Source of the DNA: CAZJWR01 sp964549765
GTDB lineage: Bacteria > Zixibacteria > MSB-5A5 > GN15 > JAAZOE01
Length of the DNA stretch: 64,000 nt
NCBI GenBank assembly: GCA_964549765.1
Contig: CAZJWR010000012.1
Coordinates: 4,640 to 68,639, forward strand
Direction: 5' to 3'
Shown here: in pieces, positions 50,356 through 59,390 of the stretch
How positions within the stretch are numbered: position 1 is the stretch's first letter
Layout of the letters: the number at the start of each line of letters is the position of its first letter
The notes under the pieces: model-generated
Told to the model about the DNA's origin: nothing
What the model saw: only the letters and a program-made list of their open reading frames with translations
The model's database searches: none
Made by a program: the position numbers and the translations under genes

Positions 50356-51873
50356 ATGGCCGAGAATGCGAAAATAACCACTCTCGATATCAAGGATGTT
50401 CTGGCGATTGTCCGCCGCCGGAAATGGCTGATCATTCTCCCGCTGATCCTGGTGACGCTGGTCGCCTTCGGCGGCTCTTATTTTCTCACCAAGCAGTACC
50501 GGTCGTCGACGATGGTGCTCACCGAGCAGACCCGCTATCTCTCCAAGCAGTTGCAGGCGATGGTCCCCGGTATGGAGGACAATCGGTATTCGGATGCGCA
50601 GCAGCGCAGCCGCCTGATTGCGATCCACAACGAAATCATCTCGACCACGTATCTGTCGCGCCTGATCGACGAACTGGGAATGGCGGACGACCCGGTGCTG
50701 CAGCGCCAGGCGCAAAAGATGCATCGCAGCCATCCCGATATCCCGGTAGAAAATCTCGTGTACCATATCGCCATCCAGAATCTGCGCGAGAGCATCGGCG
50801 TGGATTTCAACGGAGAAAACATTATCGAAATTTCGGCCGAATCGTCCGATCCGGAACAAGCCATGACGATCGCGACCAAACTGGCCGAAATATTCAAGGA
50901 TGAGCGGCTGAAAAGTGAGTTGAGCAGCGTTCGCGGCGCCCTCGACTTCTCCGATGAACAACTGTCGATTTACCGCGCCAACCTCGACGAAGCCGAACGC
51001 AAGAAAGCGGACTTCTCCGCTAGATTCATCCAAAACAAACTGGACGAATCGATATCGGCCGAATCCAATATTCACGCCATTACGGCCGATATCGACAACC
51101 TCAAATTGATGATCGAGGACAACATCAATGAGCAGACCTCGGTGCGCTCGCAGCTTTCCGAATACAAAAAATCCGATCTCGATATCGATTTGGGCAGCAG
51201 ATACGCTGAGCTGAAAACGACCATATTCTCCGAAACGGAGCGGTTGGCCAGCCTGATGTCGAAATACACGTGGTCCGACCCGAAAGTGCTCAACGCCAAC
51301 CTGAAAATCAACAATCAACTGCAGGATATGGAAGCGATTGTTGAAGATCAGGTCGACTCCAAATTCACCCGGTCGTCGGCGAACGACCGCAACGCCATCA
51401 CACGGCTGCTGGTGCTGCAGACGCGGGAGACGGTGCTGCGCAAAAAACTCGACAATTTCGAAGTATCGCTGTCGACCCTGCGCAACCGCATCGCCCAGCA
51501 GCCCCAGATCGAAATCCAGATGCGCAACCTTGAAAATGAAGTGGCATCGGCTCGGGAAATTTTTGAAAAATTCAAGAATCAGGTGACTGGATCTGAAATT
51601 TCCCAGTCATTGATGCGCGGCGAGGCCGGATCCAAGTACCGTATCATCGAACCGGCGTCGATGCCGATGGCTCCGGTAAAACCGAACAGGGTAAAGATCA
51701 CGGTGCTGGGCGGAATCCTTGGTCTGGTGATCGGCGGCGCGGCGGCGCTTCTGGCGGAACTGCTCGATAATTCCTTCCGCAAGGTGGAGGAGGTCGAGGA
51801 ATTCCTCGGTGCGACGGTGCTGGCCACTATCCCCGGCATAGACGCCATCAAGGGGAAGGTAAAAGTCAGATAA
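50356..51873 (+). CDS. Wzz/GNVR-type polysaccharide chain-length regulator
   Basis: A 505-residue inner-membrane protein. Helix 1 at ~28-45 (WLIILPLILVTLVAFGG), a long periplasmic coiled coil, and helix 2 near 445-465 (ITVLGGILGLVIGGAAALLA), preceded by a Pro-rich PASMPMAPVKPN motif, the mark of Wzz/BY-kinase adaptors. It lacks a fused kinase domain; CpsD is encoded two genes downstream. It starts 23 bases after the export gene. Confidence 0.9.
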   Translation: MAENAKITTLDIKDVLAIVRRRKWLIILPLILVTLVAFGGSYFLTKQYRSSTMVLTEQTRYLSKQLQAMVPGMEDNRYSDAQQRSRLIAIHNEIISTTYLSRLIDELGMADDPVLQRQAQKMHRSHPDIPVENLVYHIAIQNLRESIGVDFNGENIIEISAESSDPEQAMTIATKLAEIFKDERLKSELSSVRGALDFSDEQLSIYRANLDEAERKKADFSARFIQNKLDESISAESNIHAITADIDNLKLMIEDNINEQTSVRSQLSEYKKSDLDIDLGSRYAELKTTIFSETERLASLMSKYTWSDPKVLNANLKINNQLQDMEAIVEDQVDSKFTRSSANDRNAITRLLVLQTRETVLRKKLDNFEVSLSTLRNRIAQQPQIEIQMRNLENEVASAREIFEKFKNQVTGSEISQSLMRGEAGSKYRIIEPASMPMAPVKPNRVKITVLGGILGLVIGGAAALLAELLDNSFRKVEEVEEFLGATVLATIPGIDAIKGKVKVR

Positions 51874-51887
51874 CACGGGATGGGAAA

Positions 51888-53012
51888 ATGGAAAACTATC
51901 GCCTGAAAAGCAAAGTATCGGTTAACGATAAGGAATATCTTGTGCAGACCGTCAACGACGCCAGCCAGATGTCGGTCGTGTCGTCGTTGTTTGTCGATGG
52001 ACAAATTCTTGAGGTAACCCGCCTGCCGCATCCCGGCGAGGTATCGGCGGAAGACGTCCTGACCATGGTCAAGACGACTCATGAGGAGAAAAAGGGCGAA
52101 CTGGAACACCTTCTGGCCACCTACGGCAAAGTCATCGCCTCCGGCGACGTCGATCTGATGTATCACTTGGGAACGGCCTTTTATTACAAACGGATGTGGG
52201 ACGAGGCGGCCTCGCTGTTCGAGAATGTCCTGACGGCCGAGCGGGACCATCATCAGGCGGCCAACTATCTCGGCCTGACTCTGATGGCGCACGGCAAGCA
52301 TGATCAGGCCGTCAAAGTTTTGGCCAAGGCGGTGGAGCTGCGGCCCAGTTTCGCGGATTATCATAACAATTACGGCGAAGCGCTGATGGAAGCCGGATTC
52401 TTTCGGCGGGCGGTCGAGGAGCTCGAGGCGGCGCTGAAAGAAAATATCTACTACGCCGATGCCTATTTCAATCTCGGTCTCGCCTATATCGGCAACGCCG
52501 TCCGGCGCGAAGATTTCGATATGTATACCAACCTGCTCGACAAAACCGGCGACGTCTTCAATCGGGCCGTGCTGATTGCACCCGAATACAAGACCGCGCA
52601 GTTCGACGAGGCTCTGGAGATTCTTCGGCAGAACGATCTCCCGCGTGCCTTCACGATGTTCAAATCGATCCGCGACTTGAAACGCGAACGGAGCCGGCAG
52701 GAATTTTCCAGTTTCTATCTCCGCTTTTTGCTCTATGCCGATCGTCCCAACGAACGGGCCGTAGCCGAACGCATTCGGTATCTTCGGGAGGAGATCAGGA
52801 AGAATCCGTCCTACGTCGATTTGCATCACGAGTTGGCGCTGTGTTATCTGCAGCAATCACAGTTTTACTGGCGGCGCGGTATCGAACAATTTCGCAAGAC
52901 CCTTGAGATAAATCCCCGGCTGGGCAAGGCCAAGGAAGGTTTGGAAAAGGCCACGGAATTCGGAACCTCGTTGAAAGATATCGTATCCAATATCGCCCGG
53001 GGCGGGCATTGA
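51888..53012 (+). CDS. TPR protein in the exopolysaccharide operon
   Basis: A 374-residue protein without signal peptide. The first ~60 residues are a small beta domain (SKVSVNDKEYLVQTVNDASQ). Residues ~80-360 are TPR units: YHLGTAFYYKRMWDEAASLF, NYLGLTLMAHGKHDQAVKVL, AYFNLGLAYIGNA and LHHELALCYLQQSQFYWRRG. It probably scaffolds the synthesis or export complex in the cytoplasm. A TPR gene between Wzz- and CpsD-type genes is frequent in exosortase-linked polysaccharide loci. Confidence 0.8.
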   Translation: MENYRLKSKVSVNDKEYLVQTVNDASQMSVVSSLFVDGQILEVTRLPHPGEVSAEDVLTMVKTTHEEKKGELEHLLATYGKVIASGDVDLMYHLGTAFYYKRMWDEAASLFENVLTAERDHHQAANYLGLTLMAHGKHDQAVKVLAKAVELRPSFADYHNNYGEALMEAGFFRRAVEELEAALKENIYYADAYFNLGLAYIGNAVRREDFDMYTNLLDKTGDVFNRAVLIAPEYKTAQFDEALEILRQNDLPRAFTMFKSIRDLKRERSRQEFSSFYLRFLLYADRPNERAVAERIRYLREEIRKNPSYVDLHHELALCYLQQSQFYWRRGIEQFRKTLEINPRLGKAKEGLEKATEFGTSLKDIVSNIARGGH

Positions 53013-53040
53013 TGATGATTATCGGGCGGGAAGATCGGAT

Positions 53041-53751
53041 ATGAAGCAGGCGAACGGTTTCAATCTGGTCGAATATTACGACCAGGAATCAGCTTACGCG
53101 ACGGAATTTCGGCGCCTGCTCCACAATATCAACGGCGCCGTCCCCGAAAAGAAGGCCAAGACGATCTTGGTGACATCTTCGCTCTTGGCCGAGGGAAAAT
53201 CCACGGTCGCGTCGTTTCTGGCCCTGACCGCGGCCCGGCAGAAACACAGGAAAACCCTCCTGATCGATTGCGACCTGCGGCGTCCCACCCTCCACTATCT
53301 CTTTTCCGTCCCGCGAGACGGCGGGGTCGTCGAGGCGGTGTTGGACGGGAAGAAGATCACGGACGTTATCAAGAGAACAGGCGAACCGAACCTCGACATC
53401 ATAACGGCCGGTATCGCCGTCTCCCAGCCGAGTGAGATATTTGAGTCGGGCCGGATTGGGGAACTCCTCAACGAGGCCCGCTTCTATTATGAACTGATCC
53501 TGGTCGACTGCGCGCCGGTATTGCCGGTTTCCGACCCGATGCTTCTGGCGCCGGAAGTGGACGGCGTCATTTTGATTGTCAAGGCCGGATCGACCCAGCG
53601 GGAGATCGCCAAGCGGGCGTCGGCCGTTCTGAAAAACGAACGATCCCGGTTTCTCGGCGTCGTGCTCAACAATCTCTCGAACGTCTTGCCGTACTACTAT
53701 AGCGATTCGTATTACGGCTACGAATACAATCCGCATTCAACCAAAGATTGA
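53041..53751 (+). CDS. CpsD/CapB-type tyrosine kinase
   Basis: A 236-residue cytoplasmic ATPase. Walker A region VTSSLLAEGKST (the usual PGEGKS is LAEGKS), Walker A' LLIDCDLRRP, Walker B ILVDCAPVLPVSD. The C-terminal tail YYYSDSYYGYEY is the tyrosine cluster that is autophosphorylated in BY-kinases. It pairs with the Wzz-type adaptor two genes upstream to set chain length. Start ATG 53041, 28 bases after the TPR gene. Confidence 0.9.
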   Translation: MKQANGFNLVEYYDQESAYATEFRRLLHNINGAVPEKKAKTILVTSSLLAEGKSTVASFLALTAARQKHRKTLLIDCDLRRPTLHYLFSVPRDGGVVEAVLDGKKITDVIKRTGEPNLDIITAGIAVSQPSEIFESGRIGELLNEARFYYELILVDCAPVLPVSDPMLLAPEVDGVILIVKAGSTQREIAKRASAVLKNERSRFLGVVLNNLSNVLPYYYSDSYYGYEYNPHSTKD

Positions 53752-53756
53752 TTCCC

Positions 53757-54644
53757 ATGAAGAATCTGCTCACCGTCGACCTCGAAGATTGGTTCTCCGT
53801 GGAAGTCCTCAAGGATGCCCTGCCGCCCGATACGTGGGATCAGCAGGAATCCGTCGTCGAACGAAACACGATTGATGTTCTCGATCTGTTCGATGCCCAC
53901 GGCGTCAAGGCCACGTTCTTCGTCCTGGGTTGGATCGCCGATCGGCATCCGGAACTGATTCAGGAGGTTGCACACCGGGGACATGAGATAGCCTGTCACA
54001 GTTATTATCATCGGATGGTGTCGTCACTGGCGCCGGACGAGTTTCGTCAAGACACCGACTTAGCCATCAACGCTATCGTAAAAGCATGCGGCAGAATTCC
54101 CCTGGGCTATCGATCCCCGACATGGGGAATTAAAAGCGATATGATGTGGGCCTTTGATATATTGGCAGAACTGGGGTTCGAATACGACTCTTCCATTTTT
54201 CCGACGGAACACGATCTCTATGGCGAACCGGGAGGGCCGCGCGAGGCTTATCCGATAAACACTTCATGTGGTAAAACCATTATTGAAATTCCGGCGATTA
54301 GCGCCCACGGCGGTGCTGAGAAGGGAGGAGCCGCGGTAAGCGGCGGGGGATGGCTGCGGCATAAGCCGTACTGGTATACGAAAAGACAGTTGGCCCGGAT
54401 GAATAAGCGGGAAATGGCCATGGTAATCTATTTCCACCCCTGGGAATTGGACCAGAACCTTCCCGAAAAAGGGCTGTTAACATATATGAAGAAGAAACGC
54501 GGCCCGATAAAAGACTGGGTGCGTCAATATATGGGCGTCGCGAGCATGAGAATAAAAGTGGAAAAATTACTGAGAGATTTTGAGTTTATTCCAATAAAGG
54601 ACTGTCTTGAGACGTTCAAAGCGAGGAGAAGGAATACTACATGA
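53757..54644 (+). CDS. Polysaccharide deacetylase (DUF3473 / XrtA-linked type)
   Basis: A 295-residue NodB-type deacetylase: LLTVDLEDWFSVEV with the catalytic Asp pair, VKATFFVLGWIADRHPELIQ, HEIACHSYYHRMVSSL (metal His), GYRSPTWGIKSDMMWAFDIL and the C-terminal VIYFHPWELDQ. The C-terminal extension is that of the polysaccharide deacetylases found at exosortase A loci. It should remove acetyl groups from the exported polymer. ATG 53757; a TTG at 53748 is an alternative. Stop overlaps the next gene by four bases. Confidence 0.9.
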   Translation: MKNLLTVDLEDWFSVEVLKDALPPDTWDQQESVVERNTIDVLDLFDAHGVKATFFVLGWIADRHPELIQEVAHRGHEIACHSYYHRMVSSLAPDEFRQDTDLAINAIVKACGRIPLGYRSPTWGIKSDMMWAFDILAELGFEYDSSIFPTEHDLYGEPGGPREAYPINTSCGKTIIEIPAISAHGGAEKGGAAVSGGGWLRHKPYWYTKRQLARMNKREMAMVIYFHPWELDQNLPEKGLLTYMKKKRGPIKDWVRQYMGVASMRIKVEKLLRDFEFIPIKDCLETFKARRRNTT

Positions 54645-55735
54645 TAAAATCCAAAGTAGCGGTTCTGAAAACCTCGCCGGAAACGGTCGTCGATGATTAT
54701 CATCGACTTTGTGCATTAGCCGGATACAAATACGGTCTCGACTTCTCCTCCGACTGTATCCTCAAGCTCAACCTGTCCTGGACCAAATATTTTCCCGCCT
54801 GCTCGTCGCAGCCGTGGCAGGTGGAAGGCGTCGTCAAATCCCTCATGGAAGACGGTTTCCCCAAGGATAAGCTGTATCCGCTCGAAAACAAAACCGTCGT
54901 CACCAACCCCATCAAAGGCGCCAACAACAACCTCTGGACGCCGATCCTCAAAAAATACGGCCTGCCGTTCATCCCGCTCCCCGAACAGAAATGGATCGTC
55001 TATAATTTCAAGTCGAAACTGCTTAAACTCAACGAAATCTTCCCCGAGGGAATCGAAATTCCCGAACTGTACGTCGGCAAACAGATCATCCATCTGCCCA
55101 CCGTCAAGACCCACGGCCATTCTATCACCACCGGAGCCATAAAAAATGCCTTCGGCGGCCTGCTCAAGGAAGTTCGCCACTACGCGCACAAATATATCCA
55201 CGAGGTCATGGTCGATCTGGTCATGATGCAGAAAGAGCTGCACCCGTCGGTGTTTGCTGTTATGGACGGCACCGTCTCCGGCGATGGCGCCGGGCCGAGG
55301 ACGATGATCCCGCGCGTCACCGATTATATCCTGGCCTCGTTCGATTCGGTGGCGATCGATTCCACGGCGGCGCGGATGATGGGCTATGACCCGTTACAGA
55401 TTCCCTATATGAAAATGTGCGACGATATGGGCCTGGGCAACGCCCGCAAGGAGAATATCGAAATCGTCGGTGAAAACATCGAAGGCGTCAATTTCCATTT
55501 CCAGACCAAAAAATCGCTGGTCATCTGGGGCGACCAGATGCTGCGCAAAGGACCCCTGCGGTTCATGGAGCATATCGCCCTGCATTCGCCGTTGGTGGTC
55601 TGGGCGCCGATGGCCTCGAATATCTATCATGATTTCATGTGGTATCCGACCGTCGGCAAGTCCGTGATCCGCAAATTTTCCAAGACCAAATGGGGCAAGC
55701 TTTTCGACGAGTATAAATCCGGCAAGTTTGGATAA
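54641..55735 (+). CDS. DUF362-family protein
   Basis: A 364-residue protein of the DUF362 type: SKVAVLKTSPETVVDDY, CILKLNLSWTKYFPACSSQP, IIHLPTVKTHGHSITTGAIK, NAFGGLLKEVRHY, AVMDGTVSGDGAGPRTMIPR, and LASFDSVAIDSTAARMMGYD. Members are often ferredoxin-fused; this one lacks a 4Fe-4S motif. Biochemical role unknown. The 4-base overlap puts it in the deacetylase operon; whether it acts on polysaccharide is open. Confidence 0.78.
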   Translation: MIKSKVAVLKTSPETVVDDYHRLCALAGYKYGLDFSSDCILKLNLSWTKYFPACSSQPWQVEGVVKSLMEDGFPKDKLYPLENKTVVTNPIKGANNNLWTPILKKYGLPFIPLPEQKWIVYNFKSKLLKLNEIFPEGIEIPELYVGKQIIHLPTVKTHGHSITTGAIKNAFGGLLKEVRHYAHKYIHEVMVDLVMMQKELHPSVFAVMDGTVSGDGAGPRTMIPRVTDYILASFDSVAIDSTAARMMGYDPLQIPYMKMCDDMGLGNARKENIEIVGENIEGVNFHFQTKKSLVIWGDQMLRKGPLRFMEHIALHSPLVVWAPMASNIYHDFMWYPTVGKSVIRKFSKTKWGKLFDEYKSGKFG

Positions 55736-55779
55736 GTCTGCTTATAAAATTGTTCACCTCATGGGGGAGTACGGGGAAA

Positions 55780-57438
55780 ATGCAAAACGAAGGCCGTGGC
55801 TGTAAAGCGATCATGCGAGATGGTTCCATATGTGGCCGTCCAATAAAAGATCAGAAAGAAATGAAATGCGTTTTGCATTGGGACATGAGAGCAGACAAAG
55901 GGCACTTATTCCGATCGGAATTAGATAAACTTTTTCGCGATCCAAATGTCGAGGCATATGACTTGACCGGGATTGTATTTCCGGATCATGGCTTTAAAAT
56001 ACCGCGGATTATAGATAAAGATGCTTATTTTCAAAAATGCAAATTTTATGGAGTAATGGATTTTGGCGTTACATCTATACTTAATATCCTGAGTATTCCA
56101 AGACTTTGGTCGTTTTCAAGGAGAAAACCCAGTATCATTGCGGGTTTAGCTGGCGCCACGGATTCGCCGCATTATCCCAATTGCAAATTTCTGGGAAATG
56201 TGTTCTTCCATGACAGCGAGTTTCTGAGCATTGTGAGTTTTATGAATGCCGAATTTAAAAAGCTGGTAAGATTTGATTCCACCAAATTTCAAGATATCGC
56301 TGTCTTTGCAGGAGCGCGATTTAATGAGGAGGTAATTCTTTTCGATACGAAATTCAAAAGTATTGTATCGTTTGGCGGAACCGAAATAAAGAAAGGTGAA
56401 TTTAATGCCATTGAATTTCCCGAAAAGGTAGATATGTCTTATTCTAATTTCGGAGAGATATCTTTTTCGGGATGCGTATTTCAAAGCGAAGTAAATTTCT
56501 TCAAAACGCAGGTTATGGAGGAGGGTAATTTCACCGGAGTCGGGTTCATGGATTTCGCAAATTTCACGAAGTCCGTATTTCATGGGAACGTCACTTTTGA
56601 AAATCTATATGGAGGTCCTCATACTGCGTTCTTCATTGAGGGTGACGATGAGGATGGCACGAAAGTCTTTAAGGGTAAATCCAGTCTTCGCTACGCAAAT
56701 ATAGATGATATGCAAATGTTCATAATTCGGAATGTGTCCCTAAAGAATTGCCTTATGATTGGCGCAACCCTTACAAGAGCAGTTTTTGATAACGTGGAAT
56801 GGGCGACCCGAGGACGACTTGTCAAGCGAAATGTAATATATGATGAAATCGATGATAATGAAGTAACGGGTGGAACGAATTTAGCGCAGTCTAAGCAACT
56901 AACCAAGTATAATGATATGGCACGGATATATAGGCAATTACAGATCAATTACATAGCGAATTACCGGTATGCGGAAGCTGGCCATTTTTTTATTGGCGAA
57001 CAAGAGATGATGAGAAAGGCCAAAGGGCCGATTCGACAATATTTTTGCCTGGCGTTCCTTTATAGACTTGCGTCATATTATGGTGAGAGCCATGTATTGC
57101 CTTTCGTTTGGATTGCGCTTTGTCTGATCCTATCCCCGGCATTTTGGCTCTTTTGCGGAATCGATCTTTCAAATGATCTGACCGGTGCCAATGCTCAAAT
57201 GTCGACGGTGTACGCATGGAGTTGGAACCCATCGGATTTAATACTTGCAAAGAGTGATTATTGGAAATCATTCTCCGCTAATCTATCGTTTATCACTTTA
57301 AACCGATCCGAGCTGAGCCGGCGTTTAGTGGGTTTCGATCAAAGGGCTCTGGCTGTGTTGGAATTGCTACTAATTGCGATTTTTACGACGCTATTTTTGC
57401 TTGCTCTTAGAAGGAAATTTAAGCGAAAGAGCTTTTAA
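55780..57438 (+). CDS. Pentapeptide-repeat membrane protein with N-terminal zinc-knuckle motif (AT-rich)
   Basis: A 552-residue protein. N-terminus has Cys8, Cys18, Cys30 and His33 in a C-x9-C-x11-C-x2-H array like small zinc knuckles. Residues ~45-350 are degenerate pentapeptide-type repeats (A/C/F at every fifth residue, e.g. CKFLGNVFFHDSEFLSIVSF and VRFDSTKFQDIAVFAGARF). A helical linker leads to two membrane helices (FVWIALCLILSPAFWLFCGI and LAVLELLLIAIFTTLFLLAL) around a NLSFITLNRSEL segment, like a two-helix channel layout, then KRKSF. Its DNA is visibly AT-richer than neighbours, pointing to horizontal origin. ATG 55780 follows GGGGAAA. Confidence 0.8.
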   Translation: MQNEGRGCKAIMRDGSICGRPIKDQKEMKCVLHWDMRADKGHLFRSELDKLFRDPNVEAYDLTGIVFPDHGFKIPRIIDKDAYFQKCKFYGVMDFGVTSILNILSIPRLWSFSRRKPSIIAGLAGATDSPHYPNCKFLGNVFFHDSEFLSIVSFMNAEFKKLVRFDSTKFQDIAVFAGARFNEEVILFDTKFKSIVSFGGTEIKKGEFNAIEFPEKVDMSYSNFGEISFSGCVFQSEVNFFKTQVMEEGNFTGVGFMDFANFTKSVFHGNVTFENLYGGPHTAFFIEGDDEDGTKVFKGKSSLRYANIDDMQMFIIRNVSLKNCLMIGATLTRAVFDNVEWATRGRLVKRNVIYDEIDDNEVTGGTNLAQSKQLTKYNDMARIYRQLQINYIANYRYAEAGHFFIGEQEMMRKAKGPIRQYFCLAFLYRLASYYGESHVLPFVWIALCLILSPAFWLFCGIDLSNDLTGANAQMSTVYAWSWNPSDLILAKSDYWKSFSANLSFITLNRSELSRRLVGFDQRALAVLELLLIAIFTTLFLLALRRKFKRKSF

Positions 57439-57525
57439 ATAATGGGTCTTAATTAAATAATTCGACTTTCGACGCCGATTAGTGGATTGGTGCAACTTTT
57501 TTGATGAAGGATCGTTTGACTGATT

Positions 57526-58470
57526 ATGACTGAAGCCGCTATTGCCATACGGGTCGAACATCTCTCCAAAACTTTCGGCGGCGGACTGCGCCGGCGGGGC
57601 GAAGTCCAGGCGTTGGTCGACGTCAGCCTTGAAGTCTCGGCAGGCGAAATTTTCGGCCTGCTCGGTCCCAACGGCGCCGGCAAAACCACCCTTGTCAAAA
57701 TCCTCCTTGGTTCCCTGCACTCATCCACCGGCACCGCCTCGATCAACAGCCACGACTGTGGCAACTGGCGGGCGCGACAGAAAGCCGGTTTTCTTCCCGA
57801 AAATCATCGCTTCCCGTCCTACCTGACCGGACAGCAACTCCTGAACGTCTACGGCGGACTGGCCGGAATGTCGCGATCGGCGATTCGGGCGCGCTCGAAC
57901 GAGCTTCTGGAGCAGGTCGAAATGACCCGCTGGCGCAAAACCAAAATACGGAAATATTCCAAAGGCATGATGCAGCGGCTGGGCCTGGCGCAGGCGCTCC
58001 TCAATGATCCCGATCTCGTCTTTCTCGACGAACCGACCGACGGCGTCGACCCGGTCGGGCGGCGCGAAATCCGCGAAATTTTGAAAGGACTCAAAAAGCA
58101 GGGGAAAACGATCTTTCTCAACTCCCATCTTCTCGCCGAGGTCGAGGCCGTCTGCGACCGGGTGGCCATTCTCGACAAAGGTAAACTCATTAAAACCGGC
58201 CCGGTTGGCGCTCTGATCGAAACCAAACCGTATTACTGGATCGAGACCTATCACCTGCCGGAACATATCGCCGGGATGATCACGTCGGGATTCGACCAGG
58301 CGATTATCGAGGAAAACGTCATCAAGCTGCCGCTCGAAAATCCGCGCAAAATCAACGTTATAATCGACATATTGCGCAAGTACGAGGTCGATATCATCTC
58401 GGTCAAGCCGCTCAGCGTGAGCCTCGAAGACAGCTTCATGCAACTCATCAAGGGAGGGGCGGCGCCATGA
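57526..58470 (+). CDS. ABC-2 type transporter ATP-binding protein
   Basis: A 314-residue ATPase: Walker A LLGPNGAGKTTLVKIL, Q-loop area GFLPENHRFPSYLTGQQLLN, signature KYSKGMMQRLGLAQALLNDP (YSKGM replaces LSGGQ, as in many ABC-2 exporters), Walker B LVFLDEPTDGVDPVGRREIR and H-loop FLNSHLLAEVEAVCDRVAIL. A C-terminal extension of ~85 residues (VGALIETKPYYWIETYH onward) resembles the NatA/CcmA exporters. Stop overlaps the permease gene by four bases. Substrate unknown. Confidence 0.93.
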   Translation: MTEAAIAIRVEHLSKTFGGGLRRRGEVQALVDVSLEVSAGEIFGLLGPNGAGKTTLVKILLGSLHSSTGTASINSHDCGNWRARQKAGFLPENHRFPSYLTGQQLLNVYGGLAGMSRSAIRARSNELLEQVEMTRWRKTKIRKYSKGMMQRLGLAQALLNDPDLVFLDEPTDGVDPVGRREIREILKGLKKQGKTIFLNSHLLAEVEAVCDRVAILDKGKLIKTGPVGALIETKPYYWIETYHLPEHIAGMITSGFDQAIIEENVIKLPLENPRKINVIIDILRKYEVDIISVKPLSVSLEDSFMQLIKGGAAP

Positions 58471-59264
58471 GCAGATTTATGGCCGTGATGGGCGACTCCC
58501 TCCTCGAAGTGCGTGACCGGAAAATATTCTACCTCTACTGGCTGGTGACGCTGGTGATGCTGCTCGTGTTCGGCCTCGCTCCCAACCTCAAGATCAACGG
58601 GAACGATCTATTCGGGAGCATGACGAGTTCGCCGGAGACGATTATCGGCATCCAATCAGCCTTTTTCGACGGCTTTTTCGGATTCATGCTTTTTCTGATG
58701 GTCTTCGGATCGGCCGGTTTGGTGCCGTCGTTTCTCGGCAAGGGGCGCATCGAGCTGTCTCTCTCCAAGCCGGTTAGTCGCTACCGACTGTTAACGATGA
58801 AATTCCTTGCCGTATTCATCATCATGTGCGGCATCCTGATTATCTCCACGACGATCATCTGGGGGGTGCTGTCGTTCCGGTTGGGGGTGACACCAGGGTA
58901 TTTCTTCTACGGTCTGCTGTATGCCTGTCTTGAATTTCTCGCCATTTATGCCATTGTCTTTTTCTTCGGGGCGGTCGGACAATCCACCGTCGTGGCCATC
59001 ATGGGTTATTTCATTATCCGCGTCGGGGCGGACCTGCTGGCGAATAGAGAAGTCGTGTACCAATTCCTCGGCGATTCGATCTGGAAGACCATTCTCGACA
59101 CCGTCTATTATATCCTTCCCAAGATCGGCGAGATGTCGGACAATTACGGTTCGCTCATGCAGGGCGGAGGATTCGTCAAGACCTACCCGATCTACTCCAC
59201 GCTGGGCATATCGCTGGTGATATTTCTTATCGCGCTGCTGATTTTCAAGCGCCGGGACTATTAA
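58467..59264 (+). CDS. ABC-2 type transporter permease
   Basis: A 265-residue membrane protein with about six helices (for example YWLVTLVMLLVFGLAPNL, GFFGFMLFLMVFGSAGLVPS, FLAVFIIMCGILIISTTIIW, CLEFLAIYAIVFFFGAVGQS). FLGKGRIELSLSKPVSRYRL is the typical ABC-2 permease loop. It pairs with the preceding ATPase by a 4-base overlap. The short last helix ends FLIALLIFKRRDY. Substrate unknown. Confidence 0.87.
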   Translation: MSRFMAVMGDSLLEVRDRKIFYLYWLVTLVMLLVFGLAPNLKINGNDLFGSMTSSPETIIGIQSAFFDGFFGFMLFLMVFGSAGLVPSFLGKGRIELSLSKPVSRYRLLTMKFLAVFIIMCGILIISTTIIWGVLSFRLGVTPGYFFYGLLYACLEFLAIYAIVFFFGAVGQSTVVAIMGYFIIRVGADLLANREVVYQFLGDSIWKTILDTVYYILPKIGEMSDNYGSLMQGGGFVKTYPIYSTLGISLVIFLIALLIFKRRDY

Positions 59265-59327
59265 AACCGGTTTCTGCTTTGTTACCACCGGTAAAATCAC
59301 GGAAACACCGTTCCACCAATCAATTCC

Positions 59328-59356
59328 TTGAATTCCGAGCACCGCGTGCGTATATT
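59328..59356 (+). promoter_or_regulatory. Sigma-70-type promoter of the M20 peptidase-SDR operon
   Basis: TTGAAT, 17 bases, TATATT, 35 bases ahead of the M20 ATG with AGGAGA ribosome site between. Confidence 0.6.
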
Positions 59357-59390
59357 CCATAACTAATCGACTACGAACAGGAGAACAGAT

